A stretch of DNA of 64,000 nucleotides from an uncultured Faecalibacterium sp. (GCA_934548045.1 CAKTEM010000001.1:62001-126000); one strand, 5' to 3'. Shown: positions 1 through 10,335, numbered from the stretch's first letter. Program-made: numbers and translations. The notes: generated by a model from the letters alone, not told the origin.

Positions 1-1
1 A

Positions 2-199
2 AATGGAGCGGTACTATTGACCGATGAGGGCCGTAAGGCATTTTTAAAGACATGGCAAGACAAAAAGCGAGAAGAGATCACGCACCCATTCCTGAAAGAA
101 ACGATCTCCTGGGGATTGGTTCCGCATGTGCAGGCCCTGCTTCTTGCACGGACACTTCGCGGTGACATGGAACTTTATCCGCCGTTTTTCTGGAAGTGA
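2..199 (+). CDS. cas1: CRISPR integrase Cas1, type I-C (3' end only)
   Basis: Only the last 65 codons are present; the gene enters from outside the window. Cas1 is the catalytic subunit of the Cas1-Cas2 complex that inserts new spacers next to the leader. The visible tail has the family signature: a TDEGRKAF segment, an HPF motif, a GLVPHVQA helix, and the closing ARTLRGDMELYPPFFWK stretch typical of type I-C Cas1 C-termini. The active-site Glu, His and Asp lie upstream and cannot be checked. It ends 10 bases before cas2, so the two are probably co-transcribed, matching the usual I-C order cas4-cas1-cas2-array. The effector genes (cas3, cas5, cas8c, cas7) should lie further upstream. Confidence 0.93.
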   Translation, partial: NGAVLLTDEGRKAFLKTWQDKKREEITHPFLKETISWGLVPHVQALLLARTLRGDMELYPPFFWK

Positions 200-209
200 G
201 GGCTGGCTT

Positions 210-500
210 ATGATGGTACTTATCACTTACGACGTCAACACCGAGACCTCTGCCGGACGGAAGCGGCTGCGGCAAGTCGCCAGAAAATGCGTCAGCCACG
301 GCCAGCGCGTCCAGAATTCGGTTTTTGAGTGTCTGTTGGATGCCGCTCAGTTTGCGGTTTTTAAATCCGAATTGACGAGCCTGATTGACCCCGACCTCGA
401 CAGTCTGCGTTTTTATCAGCTGGGCAACAACTACAAAAACAAGGTCGAGCATGTTGGCGTTCATCCCCTCGTCGAACAGGATGGGCTTCTGATGTTTTAA
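210..500 (+). CDS. cas2: CRISPR-associated Cas2, type I-C
   Basis: A 96-residue protein, the usual Cas2 size. It starts MMVLITYDV, giving the first ferredoxin-fold strand with the conserved Asp, followed by the GRKRLRQVARKC helix and the RVQNSVFE strand typical of the family. Cas2 is the structural dimer bridging two Cas1 dimers during spacer integration. An upstream in-frame start at 126 would add 28 residues that overlap cas1 and do not resemble Cas2, so 210 is chosen. The leader and CRISPR array follow 189 bases later on the same strand, as expected for type I-C. Confidence 0.95.
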   Translation: MMVLITYDVNTETSAGRKRLRQVARKCVSHGQRVQNSVFECLLDAAQFAVFKSELTSLIDPDLDSLRFYQLGNNYKNKVEHVGVHPLVEQDGLLMF

Positions 501-689
501 GCCCCCTGTACACTGGCCCGTGCGAAGGGCAAGCTCTCACAAAATCCCCGGACCCTTCGCACCGGTTTCAGCGTACAACTTTGCATGATTTTGAGGCCAT
601 TTTGCGTTTTTTCGCCTTTCAGTCTTTTCATTTCGTGCAAAGTGTTATATAATTGGACAAAAGCAGAGGTTTTTCTCTCTGTTTTTGCT
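501..689 (+). promoter_or_regulatory. CRISPR leader
   Basis: This noncoding stretch lies between cas2 and the first repeat. Its second half is rich in T tracts, as leaders usually are. It holds the likely pre-crRNA promoter (625-653) and a small hairpin-capable segment (GCAGAG / CTCTCTG) just before repeat 1. Leader polarity agrees with the array, because the mutated repeats are all at the opposite end. Confidence 0.75.
625..653 (+). promoter_or_regulatory. Likely pre-crRNA promoter
   Basis: TTTTCA at 625-630 and a perfect TATAAT at 648-653 are separated by 17 bases. Transcription would begin about 30 bases before the first repeat. The -35 element matches four of six consensus bases, so this is a reasonable but unproven call. 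Confidence 0.6.
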
Positions 690-3600
690 GTCGTCCTCCT
701 CGCGGAGGACGTGGATAGAAATTGACCAACTGGAACAACTACGTCGCCACCGGCCTGGTCGTCCTCCTCGCGGAGGACGTGGATAGAAATATACGCGCCG
801 CCAGGCTCAACCTCTCCCCTGTCACAGTCGTCCTCCTCGCGGAGGACGTGGATAGAAATAGGTCGGCCTCGAACGGCAGGACGAACTTGACGCGTCGTCC
901 TCCTCGCGGAGGACGTGGATAGAAATGGGTGGGTGCTGTCAACCACGACGGCCTTTCTGGTGTCGTCCTCCTCGCGGAGGACGTGGATAGAAATGTTTTG
1001 AGCGTGAGCAGCTTCGCCCGCTTTCCAGTCGTCCTCCTCGCGGAGGACGTGGATAGAAATCGGTGATGCAATCGGACTCGCAGAGCCGGTTCATCGGTCG
1101 TCCTCCTCGCGGAGGACGTGGATAGAAATAACGTACTTGCAACAATAAAAGCGGAAATCCCCTCGTCGTCCTCCTCGCGGAGGACGTGGATAGAAATTTT
1201 TCCGGGTAGTAGGGGTATATCGTCTTCTGCAGTCGTCCTCCTCGCGGAGGACGTGGATAGAAATCGACCACTGTGCGCAAGTGGAAGCGACGGTATCTGG
1301 CAGTCGTCCTCCTCGCGGAGGACGTGGATAGAAATAGCTCGAAATAGTGGTGCATGGGGTAGCGGTAGAGTCGTCCTCCTCGCGGAGGACGTGGATAGAA
1401 ATGCTGTTTGCGGAGAAAGGTTAATCTACTATGGCAAGTCGTCCTCCTCGCGGAGGACGTGGATAGAAATCGGTCTTCGAGGGGATGAGCCATTCGCAGC
1501 CGCTGTCGTCCTCCTCGCGGAGGACGTGGATAGAAATATCGTGATTATGCTGTATTTTGACCCTGCCTTGATGTCGTCCTCCTCGCGGAGGACGTGGATA
1601 GAAATGGTAACAGTCATGGAATAACAACCCCTTTCGGTTGGTCGTCCTCCTCGCGGAGGACGTGGATAGAAATGCAGGATCGAGATACATCTCCACCGCA
1701 CTCGACGTCGTCCTCCTCGCGGAGGACGTGGATAGAAATTCCTCCTGCAACAAAAAAGCCGCCCAAACGGACGGGTCGTCCTCCTCGCGGAGGACGTGGA
1801 TAGAAATTGTCCGGCGTTCCTAAATACCGGGTCTTTGGAGAGTCGTCCTCCTCGCGGAGGACGTGGATAGAAATATCGAGACCCTGCGCGCCCCGGTGGA
1901 GTATGGCTGGTCGTCCTCCTCGCGGAGGACGTGGATAGAAATTTTCCGGTCATGGCTACATACGGCCTTGCACGGTCGTCCTCCTCGCGGAGGACGTGGA
2001 TAGAAATAGCTCCTACGCGGCTATAGCGATTGGATTTGTGGAGTCGTCCTCCTCGCGGAGGACGTGGATAGAAATACACAGGAAACCGGAGGACGTGTGG
2101 ACAGCGCAGTCGTCCTCCTCGCGGAGGACGTGGATAGAAATAGGGATCTGGCCTCTAAGCTGAAACTGAAACTGGTCGTCCTCCTCGCGGAGGACGTGGA
2201 TAGAAATCACCATGTTGAGTCGGCGTGGGATTATAAGTAATTGTCGTCCTCCTCGCGGAGGACGTGGATAGAAATTCAATCTGCATACACGCCATATAAT
2301 CCAGCATCCGTCGTCCTCCTCGCGGAGGACGTGGATAGAAATTTCCTATGACGAGTTCAAAAAAGCCTATAACGATGGTCGTCCTCCTCGCGGAGGACGT
2401 GGATAGAAATCTTGAGGATCAGCGCGTCTACAAGGCAAAACTGGTCGTCCTCCTCGCGGAGGACGTGGATAGAAATTGCACGACTTGGAGCCGGGTGGAG
2501 TATAAGCTAGTCGTCCTCCTCGCGGAGGACGTGGATAGAAATTATGTTACCGGCCTCACGTCGGAGCAGTGGCTTGGTCGTCCTCCTCGCGGAGGACGTG
2601 GATAGAAATGACAGCTGGAACTACTTGAAGACCATACCGATGAACGTCGTCCTCCTCGCGGAGGACGTGGATAGAAATTGGTGTTGATGGAGCATCTGTC
2701 CAGTGGACGATTGTCGTCCTCCTCGCGGAGGACGTGGATAGAAATATCGGCATCACGCTGTATAACGGCGGCGTGGCGTAGTCGTCCTCCTCGCGGAGGA
2801 CGTGGATAGAAATAGGGTACAGTCGGAGGGTTTACAAAATTTATTTGTCGTCCTCCTCGCGGAGGACGTGGATAGAAATGATGAGGTCAAGTGCGTAAAA
2901 TTTGTTGTTTTTTGTCGTCCTCCTCGCGGAGGACGTGGATAGAAATAGACCGTCAAAATCCCACACGCCATTATAGGCGGCGTCGTCCTCCTCGCGGAGG
3001 ACGTGGATAGAAATCTCATACTTTGCCTTCGGCACCGGGATGGAGGGCTGTCGTCCTCCTCGCGGAGGACGTGGATAGAAATGGCTAAAAAGCTGTCAAA
3101 AGCAATTGAGCTGCTCAAGGTCGTCCTCCTCGCGGAGGACGTGGATAGAAATTCCCTCGGCCAGTTCCGGCCACAGACCATATACCCGTCGTCCTCCTCG
3201 CGGAGGACGTGGATAGAAATCGTATAACACGAGTTCTGACAACTTTGCAGTAATGTCGTCCTCCTCGCGGAGGACGTGGATAGAAATATCGCAGGCGGAA
3301 TCAATGACTGGCAGCTTGGCGGTCGTCCTCCTCGCGGAGGACGTGGATAGAAATGGACATGCCGGATATCATATCAGGCATCCACTGCTGTCGTCCTCCT
3401 CGCGGAGGACGTGGATAGAAATACCAATCCGCCGCGTTCGTCGGTGATAGCATAACAGTCGTCCTCCTCGCGGAGGACGTGGATAGAAATTCTGGCTGGC
3501 ATCCAGAGCGGCATCTGCTCTCTGGGTCGTCCTCCTCGCGGAGGACGTGGATAGAAATTCCGCAAACAGCGAACGGAACGCTGCATTTGCGGGTCGTCCT

Positions 3601-6600
3601 CCTCGCGGAGGACGTGGATAGAAATCCTGCTCATACCCAGCGTGGTGATATAGACCCTCCGTCGTCCTCCTCGCGGAGGACGTGGATAGAAATCAGTGAG
3701 AGCGCGAAAAAGGCGTTCCTCGCCGATGGTCGTCCTCCTCGCGGAGGACGTGGATAGAAATAACACCTGCTCATCGGTCAAACCGCCCATCGGCTGGTCG
3801 TCCTCCTCGCGGAGGACGTGGATAGAAATTGTCCATGCTGCCGCTGGCCTACTGGGTCAACGGCGGTCGTCCTCCTCGCGGAGGACGTGGATAGAAATAT
3901 AATGCGCCTCCCATCGTGAAGAGGATGATAGTCGTCCTCCTCGCGGAGGACGTGGATAGAAATCTTGAGGATCAGCGCGTCTACAAGGCAAAACTGGTCG
4001 TCCTCCTCGCGGAGGACGTGGATAGAAATTGCCACTTATGACAAGGACGGAGATTTCTCGGTGGGTCGTCCTCCTCGCGGAGGACGTGGATAGAAATGTT
4101 GGTCGTCGACGGCTATGTAGACGTGCCTGCCGTCGTCCTCCTCGCGGAGGACGTGGATAGAAATGCCAAATGCGCCAATGTTCGAGATAACATAGACATG
4201 TCGTCCTCCTCGCGGAGGACGTGGATAGAAATCGAAAGTCCGGGGTTATCACGCAAAACAAAATGCAGTCGTCCTCCTCGCGGAGGACGTGGATAGAAAT
4301 GTTGGTCGTCGACGGCTATGTAGACGTGCCTGCCAGTCGTCCTCCTCGCGGAGGACGTGGATAGAAATGTGAATCTCTGCGTGGTCAACAACACCGGGTA
4401 CATGTCGTCCTCCTCGCGGAGGACGTGGATAGAAATCCGTTCCGGTCGCGGACGTAGCCACACGGGTGGCGTCGTCCTCCTCGCGGAGGACGTGGATAGA
4501 AATAACGCGGCACTGGAGACCTTTTTAAACGCCGAGGGTCGTCCTCCTCGCGGAGGACGTGGATAGAAATATGCCTGCCGCCGTAAACGCACCCAGACCG
4601 ATTTCGTCGTCCTCCTCGCGGAGGACGTGGATAGAAATATAGCTATAACTCTTGGTTGCGTCATACCATTTGCTGTCGTCCTCCTCGCGGAGGACGTGGA
4701 TAGAAATTCGATTTCGGTGCCGCCGACCATGACCTTGATTTGTCGTCCTCCTCGCGGAGGACGTGGATAGAAATCGAAAGAATCGCGCGGATGTAACGGT
4801 CGAGCCAAGCGTCGTCCTCCTCGCGGAGGACGTGGATAGAAATCCATGCAGGAGAGTCAGGCTCAGGCATCGTGCCGTCGTCGTCCTCCTCGCGGAGGAC
4901 GTGGATAGAAATTTTTTGATTACCCAAAAGCTCATCAAGAGAAATCGTCGTCCTCCTCGCGGAGGACGTGGATAGAAATCCTTGTGTATCACCAACGAAA
5001 AGGCTAAAATCAGGTCGTCCTCCTCGCGGAGGACGTGGATAGAAATATGGCTTATCAGGCTGCATTGCCCCAGAAGGGGCGTCGTCCTCCTCGCGGAGGA
5101 CGTGGATAGAAATCATCGACAACATCTGCGACTTCGACGTCTACCGGTCGTCCTCCTCGCGGAGGACGTGGATAGAAATGCTTTCCTCAAAGGCTTTTCT
5201 TAGCTCTTCGGTTTCGTCGTCCTCCTCGCGGAGGACGTGGATAGAAATTCCCAGCGTCAGCTCTCCGCCGCTCAGGAGCGTTGTCGTCCTCCTCGCGGAG
5301 GACGTGGATAGAAATGGGCCTTGTGGGCCAGTGTCGCCCTTTTTGCCCTGGTCGTCCTCCTCGCGGAGGACGTGGATAGAAATCGAAAGTCCGGGGTTAT
5401 CACGCAAAACAAAATGCGTCGTCCTCCTCGCGGAGGACGTGGATAGAAATTTCGATTGTTGCGATGTTTTTTGTCATCCAGTGCGTCGTCCTCCTCGCGG
5501 AGGACGTGGATAGAAATGCTGCCATCAAGTCGGTCTTTTGCCCAATTTTGGTCGTCCTCCTCGCGGAGGACGTGGATAGAAATGTCGGAAAGTCTTCCGG
5601 AGGAGTCCAGCTGTCCGGTCGTCCTCCTCGCGGAGGACGTGGATAGAAATGCTCAGGTAGTAGTATTTGCTTCCGGCAGGCAGGCGTCGTCCTCCTCGCG
5701 GAGGACGTGGATAGAAATATCTCTTGTCAACTTGTCCTCCTACCAGCAAATGTCGTCCTCCTCGCGGAGGACGTGGATAGAAATTCCCTCCCCTGCCGTG
5801 ACCCAGCTCAGATGCGCGTCGTCCTCCTCGCGGAGGACGTGGATAGAAATGCGCTGTTGCTGTTGCCGCCGCTGCCTGTCCATGTGGTCGTCCTCCTTGC
5901 GGAGGACGTGGATAGAAATGTCTCCGCCGCCACCTCCGGGCAGACCGGACATGGTCGTCCTCCTTGCGGAGGACGTGGATAGAAATTATGACCGACAATA
6001 ACCCGCGAGGGGTTGACTGGTCGTCCTCCTTGCGGAGGACGTGGATAGAAATTTCTAGGGAGGAGCTGGAGAAAATTCCGACCTCGTCGTCCTCCTTGCG
6101 GAGGACGTGGATAGAAATACCGGTTACTACCACATGGACATGATGGACAAGGCGTCGTCCTCCTTGCGGAGGACGTGGATAGAAATATCGTGATTATGCT
6201 GTATTTTGACCCTGCCTTGGTCGTCCTCCTTGCGGAGGACGTGGATAGAAATATTTTGTACTGACCCGGGCCAGTCCTTACCGTACAGTCGTCCTCCTTG
6301 CGGAGGACGTGGATAGAAATGTCGTACAGGGAGCCGAAAGTGGTGGGGAACGCTGTCGTCCTCCTCGCGGAGGACGTGGATAGAAATGTTCTGGCATCCC
6401 GGGAGGAGTACAACCAGAACGTCGTCCTCCTCGCGGAGGACGTGGATAGAAATACCCTGCCGCTGAACCATCCGCAGGCGTATCTCCGTCGTCCTCCTCG
6501 CGGAGGACGTGGATAGAAATTGTTCCGAGTGCTTGCGTATCCGGGAGAAGGAAAGGTCGTCCTCCTTGCGGAGGACGTGGATAGAAATACGCAGGGGCAG

Positions 6601-6724
6601 TGGATTTTCTACGGTGTCGGCGAGTCGTCCTCCTCACGGAGGGTGTGGGTAGAAATGAGTCCGAAGGCGTGTCTGGGTATTCTGCAGAGAGGTCATCCTC
6701 TAGGAGAAGGACCCGGGTAGAAAT
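690..6724 (+). CRISPR. Type I-C CRISPR array, 90 repeats and 89 spacers
   Basis: I counted 90 repeats of 33 bases, the first at 690-722 and the last at 6692-6724. Spacers are 32-38 bases, mostly 33-36. Each repeat contains a palindrome (GTCCTCC, loop TCGC, GGAGGAC) and ends GTGGATAGAAAT, resembling the type I-C handle cut by Cas5. Repeats 1-77 and 85-87 appear uniform. Repeats 78-84 (5887-6320) and 88 (6556-6588) share one C-to-T change in the loop (TTGC). Repeat 89 (6624) and repeat 90 (6692) are clearly decayed, marking the old end. Four spacers occur twice: 2411-2443 and 3964-3996; 4098-4131 and 4301-4335; 4233-4267 and 5384-5417; 1538-1572 and 6187-6219. Every ORF read through the array is a repeat artefact. 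Confidence 0.99.
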
Positions 6725-6775
6725 TTGATGTCCTTCCAAACAGTCTGTCTCGTACGGTGTTCTCCTATTTATAGG

Positions 6776-6826
6776 GAATTCCCCCAGCCCGAATGTCTTT
6801 TTTAAGGCATTGGACTGGGGGAATTT
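6776..6826. terminator. Stem-loop between CRISPR array and hypothetical gene
   Basis: GAATTCCCCCAG at 6776-6787 pairs with CTGGGGGAATTT at 6815-6826. The stem can extend inward, and the loop contains a T run. It sits directly after the stop codon of the minus-strand gene and past the last repeat, so it may end transcription from both sides. No strong external U tract is present on either strand. Confidence 0.5.
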
Positions 6827-7386
6827 CATTCCTGCTTCGGATTCATAATCGCATTAAGGTTTTCCACCACAAAGGCCTGTGCATTTTCGTCGTACACAAC
6901 ACAGGGATACTCTCCTCGCATCCCTGTGCGAATCTCTGTGGTGATGCCCATTGCGATTCCGCTGGCAGTAGGAACCTTTCGGCATTTTCCGCTGGAGGTC
7001 TCCTCCTCTTCCAAAAGTCCGGTCGATACCAGCCATGCCACGATTGCACGATATGTAACTTTCCTCATTCCCCTGCCATCCATAACTTCATTGATTCTGT
7101 GGCTGATCACGCTGGCCGGAATCGGCGTTTGTGAAATCTCATATTGCAGCTGCTCATTTTCTGTAATGTAAAATGGCAGCTTGTGCTTCACTGCCGTTTG
7201 GTTCATTTTTTCCAACTTTTCAATCTGCTTCCGCAAAATATCCGAAACGTAGAACAGGCACCTTGAAACCTTTACATGATTCACAACATCCTGTTCCGGA
7301 ACAGCTGTGCCATCCAGAGGGTTCACTCCATTGGCAAGGCAGTCAATATAATATTTCGCACGCTGAAGTTTTTCCTGTTCTGTCAT
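6826..7386 (-). CDS. Hypothetical protein (186 aa) at the distal end of the CRISPR array
   Basis: I do not recognise a named family. The protein is 186 residues, soluble, with no signal peptide or membrane segment. Residues 1-60 carry a pattern I have seen at the start of other clostridial hypothetical proteins: a helix with ANGVNPLDG, an acidic VPEQDVVN turn, and a helix containing CLFYVSDILRKQIEK. Later parts look helical, with a possible winged-helix-like stretch around residues 95-130 (VTYRAIVAWLVSTGLLEEE), which could mean nucleic-acid binding. The start has a good ribosome site (GAGGGTCACTCCC region upstream). It lies alone between the array and a divergent restriction operon, so a defence or mobile-element role is possible but unproven. 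Confidence 0.75.
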   Translation of the reverse strand: MTEQEKLQRAKYYIDCLANGVNPLDGTAVPEQDVVNHVKVSRCLFYVSDILRKQIEKLEKMNQTAVKHKLPFYITENEQLQYEISQTPIPASVISHRINEVMDGRGMRKVTYRAIVAWLVSTGLLEEEETSSGKCRKVPTASGIAMGITTEIRTGMRGEYPCVVYDENAQAFVVENLNAIMNPKQE

Positions 7387-7478
7387 GGGAGTGACCCTCC
7401 TGTGTGATTTTTCTTCAGTATAACACCGGCTTCATTTTTCAACAACATTCGCTCTAAAATATACAAGTTTTCTGCGTT

Positions 7479-7506
7479 TTGTCACTTTATTTCCGCAAAA
7501 TATAGT
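7479..7506 (+). promoter_or_regulatory. Possible promoter of the hsd operon
   Basis: TTGTCA at 7479-7484 and TATAGT at 7501-7506 have 16-base spacing. They lie 140 bases before the hsdM start in an AT-rich stretch. A second -10-like TACAAT at 7526 is also present without a good -35. Weak evidence. Confidence 0.35.
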
Positions 7507-7645
7507 CTTTCTGCCCAATCCGTGATACAATATTATCAAGAGGATTTCGGGAGACAAATTCAGAAAATCACATTCATCCTGTTTATTGGATATAACATGT
7601 TGTAAAATTAGAATATCAACCCTTCACAAAAACAAGGAGCACACC

Positions 7646-9406
7646 ATGCCAAACGATAAAATCACTGCCGTAGGTGCAAACATTGCCGAAAAAGCCGCCA
7701 TGATCTGGAACGTAGCCGACATGCTGCGTGGGCCGTTCAAGCCGCACGAATACGGCCTCGTCATTCTGCCCATGACCGTGGTGAAGCGGTTCCACGACTG
7801 CCTGCTGCCCACCCATCAGGCGGTGCTGGACACCTACGAAAAAATCAAAAAGCTGCAGGTCATCGACGGCTTTTTACAGAAAGCGTCCGGCTATCAGTTC
7901 TACAACACCAGCCGCTTCACCTTCGAGACGCTGCTGGCCGACCCGGACAACATCGAGTCCAATTTCCGGGACTACCTGTCCGGCTTCTCGGCCAATGCAC
8001 AGGACGTGCTGGCGAAGTTTGACTTCGACAACATCATCAAGAGGATGGTGGAGAGCAACACCCTCTACCTCGTCATCAAAGAGTTCGGCTCCGAGAAGGG
8101 CTACCTCGGCCCGGACAAAATCAGCGCAGTGGACTGCGGCTACATCTTCGAGGATCTGGTGCGGCGGTTCTCCGAGAGTTTTGGCGAGGAAGCCGGAGCG
8201 CACTTCACCAGCCGGGACATTATCTACCTGATGACCGACCTGCTGCTGTCCGAAGCCGACCTCGACACCAGCAGCATGACCGTCTACGATATGGCGATGG
8301 GTACCAGCCAGATGCTCAGCTGCATGGAGGAGCGCATCCACGAGCTGAACAGTGACATCGAAGTGACCTGCTTCGGGCAGGAGTTCAACCCGTCCACCTT
8401 CGCCATCGCCAAGGCCGACATGATGATCCGCGGCGGCGACCCCAACAACATGCGGTTCGGCGACACTCTGTCGGAAGACCAGTTCCCCGGATTCACCTTC
8501 CAGTACATCATCTCCAACCCACCCTTCGGCATCGACTGGAAACGGGAGCAGAAAGCCGTGGAAGCCGAGGCCGCTCGTGGCGAGATGGGCCGTTTCGCGC
8601 CCGGCTTGCCGAAAATCAGCGACGGCCAGCAGCTTTTTGTTCTGAACGGCCTCTCCAAACTGGCGAACGGCGGCAAAATGGCGATCATTCAGAACGGCTC
8701 TCCCCTGTTCAGCGGCGACGCCGGAAGCGGCCCCAGCAACATCCGGCAGTACATCCTTGAAAACGACTGGCTGGACTGCATCATCCAGCTTTCCACCGAT
8801 ATGTTCATGAACACCGGCATCTCCACCTATATCTGGGTGCTGAGCAAAGACAAACCCGACTACCGCGCAGGCAAGGTGCAGCTCATCGACGCCAGCCACT
8901 GCTTCGAGCCGCGCCGCAAGAGCATCGGCACCAAGCGCAACGACATCACCGACCACTGCCGGGAGCTTATCGTGACCGCTTACGGCGAGTTTGCCAACGG
9001 CAAGGTGTACGGCGACAAAAACGGCATCTACTGCGAAAGCAAAGTCTTCGAGAGTGTAGAATTCGGTTACAACAAAATCGTCGTCGAGCGTCCGCAGCGT
9101 GATGAAACTGGAAACATCATCCTCAAGCGTGGAAAACCTGTTCCGGACACCTCTCTGCGCGACACCGAAAATGTGCCGCTGACGCAGGACATCGACGACT
9201 ATTTTGCCCGGGAAGTCCTTCCCTACGCGCCGGACGCATGGATTGACCGCAGCAAAACCAAGGTGGGCTATGAAATTCCCATGACACGCTATTTTTACGA
9301 GTATCAGGCCCCGGAATCAGTGGAAGATATCGTCGCTCGCATCACGGCACTGGAACAGGATATCTCCGCCGGACTGGCAGAGCTGTTTCATAAGGAGGAT
9401 AAATAA
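7646..9406 (+). CDS. hsdM: Type I restriction-modification DNA methyltransferase subunit HsdM
   Basis: A 586-residue N6-adenine methyltransferase subunit that modifies host DNA together with HsdS. An N-terminal helical domain is followed by the methylase fold. Motif I reads DMAMGTS at residues 215-221, a variant of the usual DPACGTG seen in one HsdM subfamily. Motif IV is NPPF at residues 291-294. The start at 7646 is chosen because AAGGAGC lies 6-8 bases upstream; an in-frame start at 7586 would add 20 residues unlike the family. The gene is GC-rich, like hsdR but unlike the genes in between. Its stop overlaps the next start (TAATG), which implies translational coupling. It is the first gene of the five-gene restriction operon. 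Confidence 0.95.
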   Translation: MPNDKITAVGANIAEKAAMIWNVADMLRGPFKPHEYGLVILPMTVVKRFHDCLLPTHQAVLDTYEKIKKLQVIDGFLQKASGYQFYNTSRFTFETLLADPDNIESNFRDYLSGFSANAQDVLAKFDFDNIIKRMVESNTLYLVIKEFGSEKGYLGPDKISAVDCGYIFEDLVRRFSESFGEEAGAHFTSRDIIYLMTDLLLSEADLDTSSMTVYDMAMGTSQMLSCMEERIHELNSDIEVTCFGQEFNPSTFAIAKADMMIRGGDPNNMRFGDTLSEDQFPGFTFQYIISNPPFGIDWKREQKAVEAEAARGEMGRFAPGLPKISDGQQLFVLNGLSKLANGGKMAIIQNGSPLFSGDAGSGPSNIRQYILENDWLDCIIQLSTDMFMNTGISTYIWVLSKDKPDYRAGKVQLIDASHCFEPRRKSIGTKRNDITDHCRELIVTAYGEFANGKVYGDKNGIYCESKVFESVEFGYNKIVVERPQRDETGNIILKRGKPVPDTSLRDTENVPLTQDIDDYFAREVLPYAPDAWIDRSKTKVGYEIPMTRYFYEYQAPESVEDIVARITALEQDISAGLAELFHKEDK

Positions 9407-10335
9407 TGGAACGGAAAAGTATGATTAAAGTTCGTGGTGGGTTTAGTGAAACATCTGGTTTATCCCCTTATTCTATGCAGATTACCGAGTTTGATGACAG
9501 AACACGAACTCGCATAGGCAACCATCTATACAATATTCTTAGTATAGTTTTTTCTCACGCATCCACCATTGGAATTAACCGTTATGTCAATACTCCTTGC
9601 CAATCGCCTTCTCAGGCAATGAGCAATGATTTTTGCAAAGATGTTTTTTCCGATGTTTTAAGTGTTCCTGTCCATCTTCCATCCAACAAATTCTTTGACT
9701 GGGAGAAAAACTATAATAAATTTATCGAAATCATATCCAATGCCCCTTACAATGAAGTATTAGACTTTCTTTGGTACGTCTGTGACTGGATTTCTGCTCA
9801 TACAACATCTAACACCTTTGTATTCGCAATTTACAAAGATTTTAATCAATTATTTGAAAAGGAATACGTTGGATATCGTTTCATAGCCGGCGAAATCGTT
9901 CCCATTACAGACATAAACGAATCCCAGGAAATTGAACAAGCATGTAAAACATCTTTCGAAGGTACTCGTGTACAACTCCAAAAAGCTCTTGGACTTTTAT
10001 CCGACCGTGAACATCCTGACTACAAAAACTCTATTAAAGAAAGCATTAGTGCTGTAGAATCCATTTGTAAAATTATTGTTGACGATGATAGTGCCACACT
10101 TGGTTCTGCCTTAAAGCACTTAAAAGATCATGGTCTCGAAATTCATCCAAGTCTTAAAGAAGGCATTAACAAATTGTATGGATATACTTGTGACCAAGGC
10201 GGCGTTCGCCATAGTGAGGGAAAAACCGAAAGTACTGTCACATTTGAAGAAGCTAAATTCATGATGGTTACTTGCAGTGCAATTGTCAATTATTTGGTCG
10301 CAGAATACGGAAAGCATGGTGCAGGAAATGCGTAA
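9406..10335 (+). CDS. AbiJ N-terminal-domain-4 / HEPN-like protein inside the type I R-M operon
   Basis: A 309-residue protein. Residues about 25-175 resemble the AbiJ_NTD4 domain of abortive-infection proteins, with the telltale VGYRFIAGEIVPITD segment. Residues about 195-305 look like an all-helical HEPN-type domain (SIKESISAVESICKIIV, then GVRHSEG with adjacent Arg and His). HEPN domains in toxins are often RNases; whether this one is active cannot be read here. The start overlaps the hsdM stop, with AAGGAGG just upstream. The gene is visibly AT-rich compared with hsdM and hsdR, suggesting separate origin. Position between hsdM and hsdS suggests a guard that could respond when phage proteins disable the restriction enzyme, by analogy with PrrC. 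That role is inference; the family call is from pattern memory. Confidence 0.7.
   Translation: MERKSMIKVRGGFSETSGLSPYSMQITEFDDRTRTRIGNHLYNILSIVFSHASTIGINRYVNTPCQSPSQAMSNDFCKDVFSDVLSVPVHLPSNKFFDWEKNYNKFIEIISNAPYNEVLDFLWYVCDWISAHTTSNTFVFAIYKDFNQLFEKEYVGYRFIAGEIVPITDINESQEIEQACKTSFEGTRVQLQKALGLLSDREHPDYKNSIKESISAVESICKIIVDDDSATLGSALKHLKDHGLEIHPSLKEGINKLYGYTCDQGGVRHSEGKTESTVTFEEAKFMMVTCSAIVNYLVAEYGKHGAGNA

Noticed and set aside
690..6724. Self-targeting spacers against genes in this window
   Set aside because: Reading by eye found no spacer matching the sequence outside the array. A genome-wide search was not possible.
497..6829. Dozens of ORFs on both strands with repeated SSSSRRTWIEI, VVLLAEDVDRN, FYPRPPRGGR or FLSTSSARRTT motifs
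   Set aside because: They are translations of the CRISPR repeat in different frames, not proteins.
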